Shown: positions 33,910 through 43,424, numbered from the stretch's first letter. The stretch: DNA of 64,000 nucleotides from Haloarchaeobius amylolyticus (GCF_026616195.1 NZ_JANHDH010000006.1:1-64000), one strand, 5' to 3'. Made by a program: numbers and translations. Notes: generated by a model from the letters alone, not told the origin.

Positions 33910-36312
33910 ATGGGAGCACTATCACGACTGCTGCCGGGGCGACTCAGGAGCAGCTACGCCGCGAAGTTCTTCGTGGCGCTGTTGCTGGTCACGGTGGTCT
34001 CGGGGTCCATCGCCGCGTACGTGTACGTCAACGCGGGCGATGCGCTACAGGAGGAGACGGAGGAGGAGCTGACGACGACCGCGGCGTTACAGAGCAGCCA
34101 GCTCGACGAGTGGTTCGGGTCGATGACCAGCAAGACGCGGTCGGTCGGGGCGACCGTCGCGACGGTGAGCAACCGCGACGACGCCTACGGCCGCATCCAG
34201 GACGAGTTGCGCGGGACCATCCAGCGTAACCCGCACGTCACCGCGGCGTTCCTCGTCGAGGAGGACGACGGTGACGTCATCCTGAAGCAGGGTGGCCGCC
34301 GCGCGATGCAGAACGAGTCGACGCTCAAACAGCCCGTCACGAGTCGGGTCACGCAGTTGACGGGGGACGACTCACAGGAGATCGAGATCTCGGACGCCTT
34401 CCTCTTCGACGAGGGCAGCCAGGGTGCGGGTGGGGCTCCGCACGTCCTCTTCGTCACGGAGGTCCAGGGCAAGGAGAACCAGGCCGTCGTGCTGGTCGCG
34501 AACATGCAGACGCTCGGGCAGGACATGCTCCAGAACCCCGAGGGTGGGCAGACGGTCGTCACGAACGACCAGCAGGAGGTTGTGATGTCCACCGAGGAGG
34601 GGACGGCCCTCCTCGGGGTTGACGGGATGAGCCTGCCGGGCGAGGAGAAGGGCTTCGCGTCCAGTATGGAGGACGGGAACACGTCGATGGCCGTGAGTTA
34701 CGCGGCCGCGAACGAGATGCCGTGGACGGTGTCGGCGCGCGTCCCGACCAGCGAGGCGTACGCCCTCCAGCAGGCCATCTCGAACCAGATGCTCGTGCTG
34801 GTCGGGGTCGTCGTCGCCAGCATGGGCCTCATCGGGCTGACGCTGGGGCGCAACACCATCCTCTCGGTCCGGATGCTGTCGAACTCGGCACGCGAGCTCC
34901 AGTCGGGGAACCTGGACGCCGACGTGCCGACCGACCGCGCCGACGAGATCGGAGACCTCGGACGGGCGTTCGATGAGATGCGCGCGTCGCTGAAGACCCG
35001 TATCGAGGAGGTCGAGGTGGCCCGGAACGAGGCCGAGCAGGCCCGCCGCGAGTCCGAGCGTCTGAGCAACCACCTGGAACGCAAGGCCGACGAGTACCAG
35101 GAGACGATGGCGAGCGTGGCCGAGGGTGACCTCACGCAGCGCCTGGACCCGCAGAGCGAGTCCCGCGCGATGCACGCGGTCGCCGCCTCGTGCAACGAGA
35201 TGCTGGACGAGTTCGAGACGGCCGTCGGCGAGACGAAGGCGTTCGCCGCGGAGGTCCGGGCCGCCAGCGAGACCGCGGCCGACTCCGCGACCGAGGTGCG
35301 GGCCGCCAGCGAACAGGTGACCGAGTCCGTCCAGGAGATCTCGGTGGGGGCGGACCGCCAGCACGACAACCTCGCCTCGGTCAACAGCGAGATGGAGAGC
35401 CTCTCGACCACGACCGAGGAGATCGCCGCGACGACCAACGACGTGGCCGACGTGGCCGAGCGCACCGCACAGGCCGGCCGGGCCGGGCAGGATGCCGCCC
35501 AGGCCGCCATCGCGGGGATGGCCGAGATACAGGACGAATCCGAGGCGGCGGTCGACGCGATGGACACCCTCGAAGCGGAGATGGCCGAGATCGACGAACT
35601 GGTCGAGTTCATCTCCGACGTGGCCAAGCAGACGAACATGCTCGCGCTGAACGCCAACATCGAGGCGTCGCGCGGGAGCGGCGGTGGCGACGGCGACGGC
35701 TTCGCCGTGGTCGCGAAGCAGGTCAAGGAACTCGCGACCGACACGAAGGAGGCGGCCGAGGACGTCGAGGAGCGCCTCGAACGCATCCGGGCCGAGACCG
35801 ACCGGACCGCGACCGAGGTCCGCCGGACGAAGCAGAAGGTCGCCGCGAATGCCGACAGCGTCCGCGAGGCTGCGGCGGCGCTCGAACAGATCGCCGAGAA
35901 CGCCGACCGGACGAACGACGGGGTACAGGAGATCTCCGCGGCGAGCCAGCAGCAGGCCGCCTCGACCGAGGAGGTCGTCGCGATGGTGGAGGAGGCGACC
36001 GCCATCTCCCAGCAGACCAGTGCCGAGGCCGAGACGGTGGCCGCGGCCGCCGAGGAGCAGACCGCGAACCTGACGGACGTCTCCTCGCGCGTCGAACAGC
36101 TCGCCTCGCGGGCCCGCGCACTCTCCGAGACGGTCGACACCTTCGAGGTCGCCGAGTCCGAGAAAGCGGTCGACACGGACGTCGCCGAGCTCGAGGTCGT
36201 CGAGGCGACCGGCGGGACGGGACAGCAGGCACAGGACGGGGCGGAACCGACCAGCGACGACGAGGGCGGCGACGAGTGGGCGGACCGCTTCCAGCCGGCC
36301 GACTTCGAGTAG
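33910..36312 (+). CDS. Methyl-accepting chemotaxis transducer
   Basis: This 800-residue membrane receptor has a first membrane helix at about residues 18-38 (AAKFFVALLLVTVVSGSIAAY) and an extracellular sensor of about 250 residues, probably a Cache domain (SSQLDEWFGSMTSKTRSVGA). A second membrane helix at about 294-313 is followed by HAMP (RMLSNSARELQSGNLDADVP) and a long coiled-coil signalling domain. The CheA/CheW-binding hairpin tip reads AKQTNMLALNANIEASRGSG. Gln/Glu-rich stretches such as STTTEEIAATTNDV are likely methylation sites. The ligand is unknown. No other che genes lie nearby. Confidence 0.95.
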   Translation: MGALSRLLPGRLRSSYAAKFFVALLLVTVVSGSIAAYVYVNAGDALQEETEEELTTTAALQSSQLDEWFGSMTSKTRSVGATVATVSNRDDAYGRIQDELRGTIQRNPHVTAAFLVEEDDGDVILKQGGRRAMQNESTLKQPVTSRVTQLTGDDSQEIEISDAFLFDEGSQGAGGAPHVLFVTEVQGKENQAVVLVANMQTLGQDMLQNPEGGQTVVTNDQQEVVMSTEEGTALLGVDGMSLPGEEKGFASSMEDGNTSMAVSYAAANEMPWTVSARVPTSEAYALQQAISNQMLVLVGVVVASMGLIGLTLGRNTILSVRMLSNSARELQSGNLDADVPTDRADEIGDLGRAFDEMRASLKTRIEEVEVARNEAEQARRESERLSNHLERKADEYQETMASVAEGDLTQRLDPQSESRAMHAVAASCNEMLDEFETAVGETKAFAAEVRAASETAADSATEVRAASEQVTESVQEISVGADRQHDNLASVNSEMESLSTTTEEIAATTNDVADVAERTAQAGRAGQDAAQAAIAGMAEIQDESEAAVDAMDTLEAEMAEIDELVEFISDVAKQTNMLALNANIEASRGSGGGDGDGFAVVAKQVKELATDTKEAAEDVEERLERIRAETDRTATEVRRTKQKVAANADSVREAAAALEQIAENADRTNDGVQEISAASQQQAASTEEVVAMVEEATAISQQTSAEAETVAAAAEEQTANLTDVSSRVEQLASRARALSETVDTFEVAESEKAVDTDVAELEVVEATGGTGQQAQDGAEPTSDDEGGDEWADRFQPADFE

Positions 36313-36357
36313 GCACGGTCCCTGGACTCACCTTCTCGAACCTCTTTCCTGGCGTCG

Positions 36358-37029
36358 TCAGCCCAGGTAGTAACTCACAGCGATGCCCTCCCCGACCGGC
36401 AGGACCACCGTCTCGAAGTCGTCGTCGTTCCTGACGGCATGGAGGTAGTCGTAGATGCCCTGGGTGTGCTCGTTGACGTCGTCCGGGTCGGACTCCTCGT
36501 CCGCGACCATCTCGAGCAGTTTGTCGAACTCGATGGGGCCGGCGGTCATCGCGTTGTCCGCGACGACGACGGCGCCGGGGGCGAGCTTCGGTCGCACGGC
36601 CTCGAACGCCTCCCGGTAGCGGTGTTTCTGGTGGTCGACGAGCACGCAGTCGAAGGGGCCGTCGTAGCGCTCGATGGCGTCGAGGGCGTCGCCGTGTTCG
36701 TAACTGGCGAGGTGGTCGACGCCCCCGCGGGTGAGGAACTCGCGGGCCTGGTCGAGTTCGTCCGCGTCGAACTCGGTTAGCACGACCTGCCCGTCGTCCG
36801 GGAGTGCCTGCGCCCACCAGTACGCCGAGTAGCCGAAGCCGGAGCCGAACTCGAAGACCCGCCTGGCGTCGACCATCCGGGCGAGCATCCGGAGCAGGCC
36901 GCCGACCTCCGGGCCGACGTGGGGGAACCCCTCCGCCTCGGCGTAGTAGTCCATCTCACGGGCGAGGTCGTCCGGTTCCGGGGCGGTGGCGGCGACGAAT
37001 CGGGCGATGTCGTCCGACGGGATGTCCAT
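36358..37029 (-). CDS. O-methyltransferase, class I SAM-dependent
   Basis: This is a 223-residue enzyme of the catechol/caffeoyl-CoA O-methyltransferase type. The SAM-binding motif is in VFEFGSGFGYSAYWWAQAL, followed by VVLTEFDADELDQA (ribose-binding acidic residue) and FDCVLVDHQKHRYREAFEAV, whose D-H-x-K positions match metal and substrate residues of this family. VVADNAM is the further metal-binding motif. CTTAGG about 27 bases before the ATG supports the start. The substrate is not predictable. Confidence 0.87.
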   Translation of the reverse strand: MDIPSDDIARFVAATAPEPDDLAREMDYYAEAEGFPHVGPEVGGLLRMLARMVDARRVFEFGSGFGYSAYWWAQALPDDGQVVLTEFDADELDQAREFLTRGGVDHLASYEHGDALDAIERYDGPFDCVLVDHQKHRYREAFEAVRPKLAPGAVVVADNAMTAGPIEFDKLLEMVADEESDPDDVNEHTQGIYDYLHAVRNDDDFETVVLPVGEGIAVSYYLG

Positions 37030-37076
37030 GCCGGGTGGTGGTCGCGCGGGCCACCTAAGCGTTTCCTGCGGACGAC

Positions 37077-38210
37077 TCAGAGGGCGGGCCGGTCGATCGC
37101 GAAACCGTCGACGGGCAGGTCGGTCTCGCCGTGGAGCGCGAGGTCGGCCAGCGCCTCGCCGATGGCACTCGAGAACTTGAAGCCGTGCCCCGAGAAACCG
37201 GCGGCGACGACCACATCGGGCCGGTCCGGCAGCGTGTCGACCACGAAGTCCATGTCGGGCGTGTTCGTGAACATGCACGTCGAGAGCCCCATCGTCGGCC
37301 CGTCGGCGGCCGGGAAGTGCTCGGTCAGGACCGCCCGGAGTGCCTGCTCGTCCCGGCGGGTCGGGGCTGCCACGTCGTCGGGGTCGACGTCCTCGTGCAG
37401 ATGGCGATAGACGCCGACCTTCATCCCGGGGCGGTCGTACCGCGGGAAGCCGTAGTACTCCGCGCCGTCGTCGGATTCGGTGACGAAGACGGGGAAGGTC
37501 TCGGGCGTGAAGTCCGCGGGCTCGGGCGGCTGGAACCAGCCCAGCACCTGTCGCTCGGGGACCGCGGTCCCGTCCAACTCCGGCAGGAGGTCGCCCGCCC
37601 ATGCGCCGGCGGCGAGCACGAGCGAGTCGGCCGCGTACTCCCCGCGGTCGGTCTCGACCCGGACGCCGTCCTCCCCGGCGCTCCAGTCGGTGACCTGCTC
37701 GCGGGCGTGAACCGTCCCTCCTTCCGACTGGGCGCGCTCGACGTGGGCGATGACGGATTGCTCACAGTCGAGGAACCCCCCGTCGGGCTGGTAGAGCGCG
37801 TCGTAGTCGTCGGGGACGCCGTAGCCCGGGAATCGCTGGTTCAGTTCCGCGCCGGTCATGGAGTCGTAGGGGAGGTCGTGTTCCTCGCAGGCCTGCCGGG
37901 CGTTCGCCACGAGGTCGCCGTCGGCCGGGGCGGCACAGACCGACCCCGTGACGTGGAGCAGGTCCCGACCCGTCTCGGCCTCGAGCTCCCGCCAGTTCTC
38001 GTAGGCGCGCTCGACCAGGGGAACGTAGTCGGGGTGCTCGTGGTACGCCTTCCGGATGATGCGGGTCGAGCCGTGCGAGGAGCCCTTCGCGTGTGGCACG
38101 TCGAAGCGTTCGATGCCCAGCACGTCGACGCCGCGCGAGGCGAGGTGGGCACAGGCCGCGCTCCCCATCCCGCCGACGCCGACGACGATGACGTCGTACT
38201 GTTCGGTCAT
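37077..38210 (-). CDS. SolA-like FAD oxidase (N-methyltryptophan oxidase/monomeric sarcosine oxidase family)
   Basis: This is a 377-residue flavoenzyme. The N-terminal motif VVGVGGMGSAACAHLASRGVD binds FAD, and KGSSHGSTRIIRKAYHEHPDYVP is the conserved MSOX/SolA segment. GLSTCMFTNTPDMDFVVDT contains the cysteine that links covalently to flavin in the family, and AGFSGHGFKFSSAIGEALA is the C-terminal FAD segment. It oxidises a secondary amino acid; the exact substrate is uncertain. It is followed by the O-methyltransferase gene 47 bases downstream on the same strand. Confidence 0.88.
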   Translation of the reverse strand: MTEQYDVIVVGVGGMGSAACAHLASRGVDVLGIERFDVPHAKGSSHGSTRIIRKAYHEHPDYVPLVERAYENWRELEAETGRDLLHVTGSVCAAPADGDLVANARQACEEHDLPYDSMTGAELNQRFPGYGVPDDYDALYQPDGGFLDCEQSVIAHVERAQSEGGTVHAREQVTDWSAGEDGVRVETDRGEYAADSLVLAAGAWAGDLLPELDGTAVPERQVLGWFQPPEPADFTPETFPVFVTESDDGAEYYGFPRYDRPGMKVGVYRHLHEDVDPDDVAAPTRRDEQALRAVLTEHFPAADGPTMGLSTCMFTNTPDMDFVVDTLPDRPDVVVAAGFSGHGFKFSSAIGEALADLALHGETDLPVDGFAIDRPAL

Positions 38211-38276
38211 TGGCGATGCTGTCGGGAGGCTGGCGCAAAAGGGTGCCGGCGTGTCGGGCCGGTCGTCGGCGCTGCC

Positions 38277-39230
38277 CTACCGGAACCGCCCGACGGGATA
38301 GCCGACCTTCTCGGGTTCGGCCTGGAAGCGCTGGACGATCTCGTCGTAGAGTTCGTTCCGGGTCGACTGCATCCGCTTGGGGTGGACGAGGTAGCGCACG
38401 CGGAGCACGACCCACGTCTGCTCCATCCGGACGTTCACCGTCGGGCGGTCGCTGACCTCCAGTTCGACCGGCGTGTCGTCGAGTTTGCGCCGGTAGCGCT
38501 GGGTCCGGGCGGCCATCTCGTCGCCGAGGTACTCGTCGGTGACCTCGCGCATCGTCTCCTTCACGAAGTCGAGGTCGGTCTCGTAGGAGACCTGCACCTC
38601 CAGTTCGTTCCAGACGAACGGGAAGTCGTCGATGGCGTAGTTGAACACCTGTGCGGAGAGCACCTTGCTGTTCGGCACGGTGACCACCCGGCCGGAGGGC
38701 TGGTGGGTGCTCACGAGGTCACCCTGGACCTCCCACAGCGTCGTGACGAGGAAGTCCACGTCGATGACGTCGCCCCGGGCGTCGTCGATGCGGATGCGGT
38801 CGCCGACCTGGTACGGCCGCACCGCCATGATGTACACCCAGCCCAGCAGCGAGGAGAGGGGCTGCTGGAGCGCGAAGGTGACCGCGAAGCCGACGATACC
38901 GAGCGAGAACAGCACGCCGACCCACTGGCCGGTGAAGACGCCGGCGACGGCGATGGCGGCCGCGACGATGAACGAGAGTCGGACGACGTTTCGCACGTCG
39001 TGGCGGCGGCGCTTGTCGCGGACGATGCGCGAGAGGCCGAGGCTCGCGAGCAGGTAGAGGCCGTAGGCCGCCCCGGCGATGGTGATCGAGAGCAGTCCCT
39101 TCTCCACCCACGGGATGAGTTTCGTGTCCGGCGTCCCCGGCAGCGCCGGCCAGACGGCGTCGACGAAACTGAAGCCGAGGAAGGCGACGAAGGCGATGGC
39201 GAGGACGAGGTACCCGAGACGACGTTTCAC
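38277..39230 (-). CDS. Small-conductance mechanosensitive channel (MscS family)
   Basis: This 317-residue membrane protein starts with GTG. Four hydrophobic segments occur in residues 1-165: LGYLVLAIAFVAFLGFSFVD, SITIAGAAYGLYLLASL, LSFIVAAAIAVAGVF, and the pore-lining VLFSLGIVGFAVTFALQQPLSSLLGWVYI. The cytoplasmic beta domain begins with PYQVGDRIRIDDARGDVIDVDFLVT and VVTVPNSKVLSAQVFNY, both characteristic of MscS. It releases solutes on hypo-osmotic shock, important for a halophile. It is divergent from the dUTPase-like gene. Confidence 0.93.
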   Translation of the reverse strand: MKRRLGYLVLAIAFVAFLGFSFVDAVWPALPGTPDTKLIPWVEKGLLSITIAGAAYGLYLLASLGLSRIVRDKRRRHDVRNVVRLSFIVAAAIAVAGVFTGQWVGVLFSLGIVGFAVTFALQQPLSSLLGWVYIMAVRPYQVGDRIRIDDARGDVIDVDFLVTTLWEVQGDLVSTHQPSGRVVTVPNSKVLSAQVFNYAIDDFPFVWNELEVQVSYETDLDFVKETMREVTDEYLGDEMAARTQRYRRKLDDTPVELEVSDRPTVNVRMEQTWVVLRVRYLVHPKRMQSTRNELYDEIVQRFQAEPEKVGYPVGRFR

Positions 39231-39307
39231 GGGGAGGCAATCGACAGCCCCTCACAAAACCGTTGTGCCACGTCGCCTTTTTTGGAGTGGCCCTCGAATG
39301 GGGCCGT

Positions 39308-39799
39308 ATGTCCCAGGACATCGTCGAACGTGTAGACGGACTGGTCCACCCGGAGACGCAGGTTCGCGACCACGGCATCGACCTGACCGTGGGCGCCATC
39401 CACGAGGTCGTCGGGCCGGGGCGCATCGACTTCGGCGAGAACGAACTCGAGGAGGCCGAGTTCGAGCCCCACGAGCTGACGACCCGGAACCCCGACGACG
39501 ACTACCAGTGGTGGGACCTCGACGCGGGGCAGTACGTCGTCCAGTACAACGAGTTCATGGTCGACGAGGGCGAGGCTCGCCTGCTCCTCCAGCCCCGGAA
39601 CAAGCTCATGGCCCGGGGGGCCTCGCACCCGACGGTGACCATCGGCGACCACCTGCCCCTGATGCCCCTGTCGGTCGGCGGTGCCGGCCTGAAGGTCAAG
39701 GAGAACGCCCGCATCTCGACGCTCGTCCCGGTCCACGCCGGCCCCGGCGCGCTCGGCGACGAACCGCTCGACGACGAGACGACCGTCGTCGAGGAGTAA
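39308..39799 (+). CDS. dUTPase / dCTP deaminase-like protein
   Basis: This 163-residue protein of the trimeric dUTPase/dCTP-deaminase fold has QVRDHGIDLTVGAIHEVVGPG, with the conserved H/N-G-x-D-L motif, LLQPRNKLMARG, with the conserved R-N-K/S-x-x-R/A-x-G motif, and KVKENARISTLVPVH near the end. The YNEFM strand lies between. It probably keeps dUTP low. It lacks several family segments, so catalytic type cannot be fixed; another pyrimidine nucleotidase is possible. TTTTTTGG about 25-30 bases upstream supports the ATG at 39308. Confidence 0.75.
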   Translation: MSQDIVERVDGLVHPETQVRDHGIDLTVGAIHEVVGPGRIDFGENELEEAEFEPHELTTRNPDDDYQWWDLDAGQYVVQYNEFMVDEGEARLLLQPRNKLMARGASHPTVTIGDHLPLMPLSVGGAGLKVKENARISTLVPVHAGPGALGDEPLDDETTVVEE

Positions 39800-39910
39800 C
39801 CACCGCCACCTCCTTTCGCGGCCGGCGTTCTGCTCGGCAACCGCGCCGTGTGCCCCGGTACCAACCATTAAGCCCTCTTCTCCCGAACTATCACACGGGT
39901 GTTACTCCCA

Positions 39911-40504
39911 ATGAGTGCAAAGAAAATCCTGCTGCTGGCCGGTGACTTCGTCGAGGACTACGAGATAATGGTGCCCTTCCAGGCGCTCCAGGCGGTGGGC
40001 CACGAGGTCCACGCGGTCTGTCCCGAGAAGACAGCCGAGGACTCGGTGAAGACCGCCGTCCACGACTTCCGGGGGGACCAGACCTACCTCGAGACTCGCG
40101 GGCACGACTTCGCGCTGAACGCGACGTTCGCCGACATCGACCCCGCCGACTACGACGCGCTGGTCGTACCCGGCGGGCGCGCGCCGGAGTACCTCCGGAA
40201 CTACGAGGAGGTCATCTCGGCGGTCCAGCACTTCTTCGAGGCCGAGAAGCCGGTCGCCTGCATCTGTCACGGCGCACAGATCCTCGCGGCCGCCGACGTC
40301 ATCGAGGGCTACGGCTGCACCGCCTACCCCGCCCTGAAGTACGACGTCGAGGCGGCCGGCGGCGAGTGGCACGACGGCGTCACGACCGACGGGAACCTCG
40401 TGACGGCGCAGGCCTGGCCGGACCACCCCGAGTGGCTCTCGCAGTTCCTCGACGTGCTCGGCACCGAGGTAACGCACCGGGAACCCGTCACCGCGGACGA
40501 CTGA
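39911..40504 (+). CDS. DJ-1/PfpI family protein
   Basis: This 197-residue protein has the fold of class I glutamine amidotransferase-like proteins. [21 protein letters not shown] contains the conserved glutamate region, and [19 protein letters not shown] holds the nucleophilic cysteine in a tight turn with the adjacent histidine. [13 protein letters not shown] is the other active-site loop. The family includes deglycases, chaperones and peptidase-like proteins, so the role is open; stress protection is likely. It is followed 61 bases later by the second ligase-protease fusion gene. Confidence 0.88.
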   Translation: MSAKKILLLAGDFVEDYEIMVPFQALQAVGHEVHAVCPEKTAEDSVKTAVHDFRGDQTYLETRGHDFALNATFADIDPADYDALVVPGGRAPEYLRNYEEVISAVQHFFEAEKPVACICHGAQILAAADVIEGYGCTAYPALKYDVEAAGGEWHDGVTTDGNLVTAQAWPDHPEWLSQFLDVLGTEVTHREPVTADD

Positions 40505-40539
40505 GTGCGGCCACAGTACCCACGGGACGCGGCGAACTG

Positions 40540-40546
40540 ATATATC
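40540..40546 (+). promoter_or_regulatory. TATA box of the second ligase-protease fusion gene
   Basis: ATATATC lies 20-26 bases before the ATG at 40566, giving a leaderless or nearly leaderless transcript. Confidence 0.45.
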
Positions 40547-40565
40547 CGCCCGGCGTATCTCTGTC

Positions 40566-41885
40566 ATGGAGACAGGGTCCCGGGCTCCCGCTGTCGGTGT
40601 TCTCAGCCTTCACAGCAGCAAGGAGACCAAAGCCATCTGCAACGCCCTCGTCGCCCTCGGCGCCGACGCCGAGTGGCTTCGCGAGGAGAACACGGCCATC
40701 CGGATACGAGACGGCGAGGTCGACCTCGACCCGCCGGTCGACGTGGTGGTGAACCGACTGTTGCTCTCGAAGGCGGACGCACCACTCGAGGAGCTGTGCC
40801 TGGCGAACCGGCTCGCGCACCTGCGGCCGACGCTCAACCACCCGGAGGACGTCATGACGGCGCTCGACAAGTACGCGACCGCCATCGTCCTCGCCCAACA
40901 CGGCATCCCGGTGCCGGACGCGCTGCTGGCGCTCGATTACGACGAGTTCAACGAGTCGCTCCAGGCCTTCGGCGAGAAGGCCGTCTACAAGACCGCCATC
41001 GGGACGAACGGGGCCGGCACCTGGCTCGTCGAGACCGACGAGCAGAAGACCCCGACGGTCGGCATGAAGCAGGCGTTCCTCCAGGAGTACGTCGAGACCA
41101 CGGGCGAGCGCCACCGCGACATGCGGGTGTACGTCGTCGGCGACGAGGTCGTCGGGGCGATGTTCCGGTACGCGCCGCCGGGCGACTGGCGGACCAACGT
41201 CGCTCTCGGCGGCGAGGTCGAGGACGCCGGCGACGCCCTCACCGACGAGGTCGCCCGCATCGCGCTCGACGCGACCCGGGTGCTCGACCTCGACTACGCC
41301 GGCGTCGACCTGGTCGAGGGGCCGGACGGCTGGTGCATCCTCGAGGTCAACCCGACCGCCGGGTTCAGGGGGCTCTACGAGGCGACGGGGCGCTCGCCGG
41401 CGCCCTACATCGCGAAACTGGCCATCGAGGCGGCCGGCGGGACGGTCGACGACGAGCGCGTCGCCGAACTCGCCGCGACGCTCGACGATTCCATCCCCGC
41501 CTGCGCGCCGCTGGCGGTCACGGATGGGGCGGAACCCGCCACCGTCGGCTACATCGAGGAGGTGACCGTCATCGGGACGAGCGGGGCCGAGACCATCTAC
41601 GCGAAGTCCGACACCGGTGCGGGCCGGACCAGCATCGACACCCGACTCGCGGCCGCCATCGGGGCCGGGCCGGTCCGGAACAGCATCCGAATCAAGTCCG
41701 GGAGCCTGAAGGCCGGTCGCGTCCGCCCCATGGTCGACGTGGTGGTCGACCTCGGCGGCGAGCGCCACACGGTCCAGGCCAGCGTCGAGGACCGCAGCCA
41801 CATGGAACACCCCGTCCTGCTGGGGCGAGACGTGCTCCAGTACTATCACGTGGACATCAACTCCCGCGCCGACGGGAGCGCCTGA
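40566..41885 (+). CDS. RimK-like ATP-grasp ligase fused to a retropepsin-like protease, second copy
   Basis: This 439-residue paralogue of the protein at 6961 has the same two-domain order. Ligase: VGVLSLHSSKETKAICNALV, RDMRVYVVGDEVVGAMFRYAP, DYAGVDLVEGPDG, LEVNPTAGFRGLYEATGRSP. Protease: IYAKSDTGAGRTSIDTRLAA, with the catalytic aspartate near 349, and PVLLGRDVLQYYHVDINSRAD. Unlike the first copy it lacks the long acidic C-terminal tail. RimK-type ligases add amino acids, often glutamate, to a protein or peptide; retropepsin-like RimB proteins act with RimK in bacteria. The substrate here is unknown. Confidence 0.88.
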   Translation: METGSRAPAVGVLSLHSSKETKAICNALVALGADAEWLREENTAIRIRDGEVDLDPPVDVVVNRLLLSKADAPLEELCLANRLAHLRPTLNHPEDVMTALDKYATAIVLAQHGIPVPDALLALDYDEFNESLQAFGEKAVYKTAIGTNGAGTWLVETDEQKTPTVGMKQAFLQEYVETTGERHRDMRVYVVGDEVVGAMFRYAPPGDWRTNVALGGEVEDAGDALTDEVARIALDATRVLDLDYAGVDLVEGPDGWCILEVNPTAGFRGLYEATGRSPAPYIAKLAIEAAGGTVDDERVAELAATLDDSIPACAPLAVTDGAEPATVGYIEEVTVIGTSGAETIYAKSDTGAGRTSIDTRLAAAIGAGPVRNSIRIKSGSLKAGRVRPMVDVVVDLGGERHTVQASVEDRSHMEHPVLLGRDVLQYYHVDINSRADGSA

Positions 41886-42026
41886 GGAAGCTAACCGCCA
41901 GCAGGCGGCCGGGTGACTCCCCTACAGGGCGGACATTTCGTTACCCGGTGGTGACAGGGTGACTAGGTGTTGTTTTCGTCACCCGGGACCGCGCAAGCTA
42001 TACCGTGTCACACCCTATCTATGTGC

Positions 42027-42389
42027 ATGGATACCGGCGGGAGGGACGACATGGATCCCTTCTTCGAGGAGTTCGAGAGGTTGTTCAGCGACGCTCTGGG
42101 GGGTCGCTTCGATAGCAGCGGCTGGCTCTCCGACAGGATTCTCTGGAGCGTATACCAGGAAGAGAACGTGATCTTCGTCGTGGCGGACGTGCCCGGCGGG
42201 GTCGACCGGGAGGACATCGCCATCCGATGTACGGGTCGGACCGCGTCGCTACGGGTGAGTCACCCGTACGCCGGCGAGTGGTCGGTCTCGTTGCCGACCA
42301 CCGTCGAGACGAGTCCGGTCAGCACCCGCTACAGCAACGGCGTGCTGGAACTCGTCTTCGAGAAGGCACCGACCGTCACGGTCGAGTAG
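42027..42389 (+). CDS. Hsp20/alpha-crystallin-like protein
   Basis: This is a protein of about 120 residues. A short N-terminus (MDPFFEEFERLFSDALGG) resembles small heat-shock proteins, followed by one alpha-crystallin-like beta sandwich: VYQEENVIFVVADVPGGVDREDIAIRCTG, SLRVSHPYAGEWSVSLP and RYSNGVLELVFEKAP. The start is placed at 42027, with 42021 possible, because CTATAC lies about 25 bases upstream. It lacks the C-terminal I-x-I tail, so it may not oligomerise in the usual way. Confidence 0.75.
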   Translation: MDTGGRDDMDPFFEEFERLFSDALGGRFDSSGWLSDRILWSVYQEENVIFVVADVPGGVDREDIAIRCTGRTASLRVSHPYAGEWSVSLPTTVETSPVSTRYSNGVLELVFEKAPTVTVE

Positions 42390-42456
42390 CGCCACGTCTC
42401 TTCTCTCGTCACGACCCGGTGAGCCGACGGCTCGCGTGGGTGGCAGGACTCCCGAC

Positions 42457-42495
42457 GGTGCTACCGCACCGGGTGGCGGTGCTACCGCACCGGGT
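42457..42495. repeat. 21-base tandem duplication at the stop codon of the BtpA gene
   Basis: GGTGCTACCGCACCGGGT occurs at 42457-42474 and again at 42478-42495, a 21-base period. The second copy overlaps the last codons and stop of the minus-strand BtpA-family gene. Confidence 0.6.
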
Positions 42496-43294
42496 CGGCC
42501 GCCGCCACGAGCGCCGCGACTCGCTCCTCGGCGACCGGGTTCGTGGTCTCGCCGCCGTCCTTGAGCGCGGTCCCGACGATGACGCCGTCGGCCAGGTCGA
42601 GGGTCTGGGCGACGCTCGACTGGGTGACGCCGCTGCCGACGAACAGGGGGACCTCGGGGAACTCCTCGTCGAGCAACGTCCTCGCGTCCTCCAGCACGGT
42701 GTGGGAGGTCGGGTCGCCCGTCCCGCTCCCCGAGACGATGATGCCGTCGGCGAGGCCGCGCTCGCAGGCGTCGGCCAGTTCCTCCTTGAGGGGTCGGTCG
42801 CCCAGCGAGGTGGCGTGCTTGACGCCCACGTCGACGAGGACGGCCACGTCGGCGTCGAGCCGGTCGCGCAGCCGCAGGGTCTCGTGGGCCTGCCCCTGCA
42901 GGAGCCCCTGGTCGGTGACGGTCGCACCGACGTGGACGTTGACACGGACGAAGTCGGCGTCGACCGCGGCCGCGATGGAGAGGGCGGCGTCGGCGTCGTT
43001 CCGCAAGACGTTCACGCCGACCGGCACGTCGACCGCGTCGACCAGTTCCTGGCAGAGGGCGGCCATCTGGGCGACCACGTGCTTTGGCACGTCGTCGGGG
43101 TAGAACGGGGCGTCGCCGAAGTTCTCGACCATGATGGCGTCGACGCCGCCGGCTTCGAGGGCGCGGGCGTCGGCGAGCATGGTTTCGCGGATGGCCTCGC
43201 GGTCGCCGTCGAACCGGGGCGCGCCCGGCAGGGGCGGCAGGTGGACCATACCGACGACCGGCTTCGCGGTACCGAAGAGGGACTCGCAGTGCAT
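42482..43294 (-). CDS. BtpA/SgcQ family TIM-barrel protein
   Basis: This 270-residue protein matches the BtpA family. VVGMVHLPPLPGAPRFDGD at the N-terminus is diagnostic, followed by GGVDAIMVENFGDAPFY, PVGVNVLRNDADAALSIAAA and GIIVSGSGTGDPTSHTVLED. BtpA was named for a role in photosystem I stability in cyanobacteria; archaeal members have no established substrate but belong to a phosphate-binding barrel superfamily. TTTATC at 43319-43324 lies about 25-30 bases upstream of the ATG. Confidence 0.88.
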   Translation of the reverse strand: MHCESLFGTAKPVVGMVHLPPLPGAPRFDGDREAIRETMLADARALEAGGVDAIMVENFGDAPFYPDDVPKHVVAQMAALCQELVDAVDVPVGVNVLRNDADAALSIAAAVDADFVRVNVHVGATVTDQGLLQGQAHETLRLRDRLDADVAVLVDVGVKHATSLGDRPLKEELADACERGLADGIIVSGSGTGDPTSHTVLEDARTLLDEEFPEVPLFVGSGVTQSSVAQTLDLADGVIVGTALKDGGETTNPVAEERVAALVAAADPVR

Positions 43295-43424
43295 GTCCCG
43301 CGGTTGCGCGGCCACCGCGATAAACGACGCCTTTCTGCGTCTGCTGGCCGGGCGGGTCGTCCCACTACCGGCAAAGGCGGCTGTCTCCGGCACGGGTTTT
43401 TGAGGGGCCGGCCAACCCCGGGCA

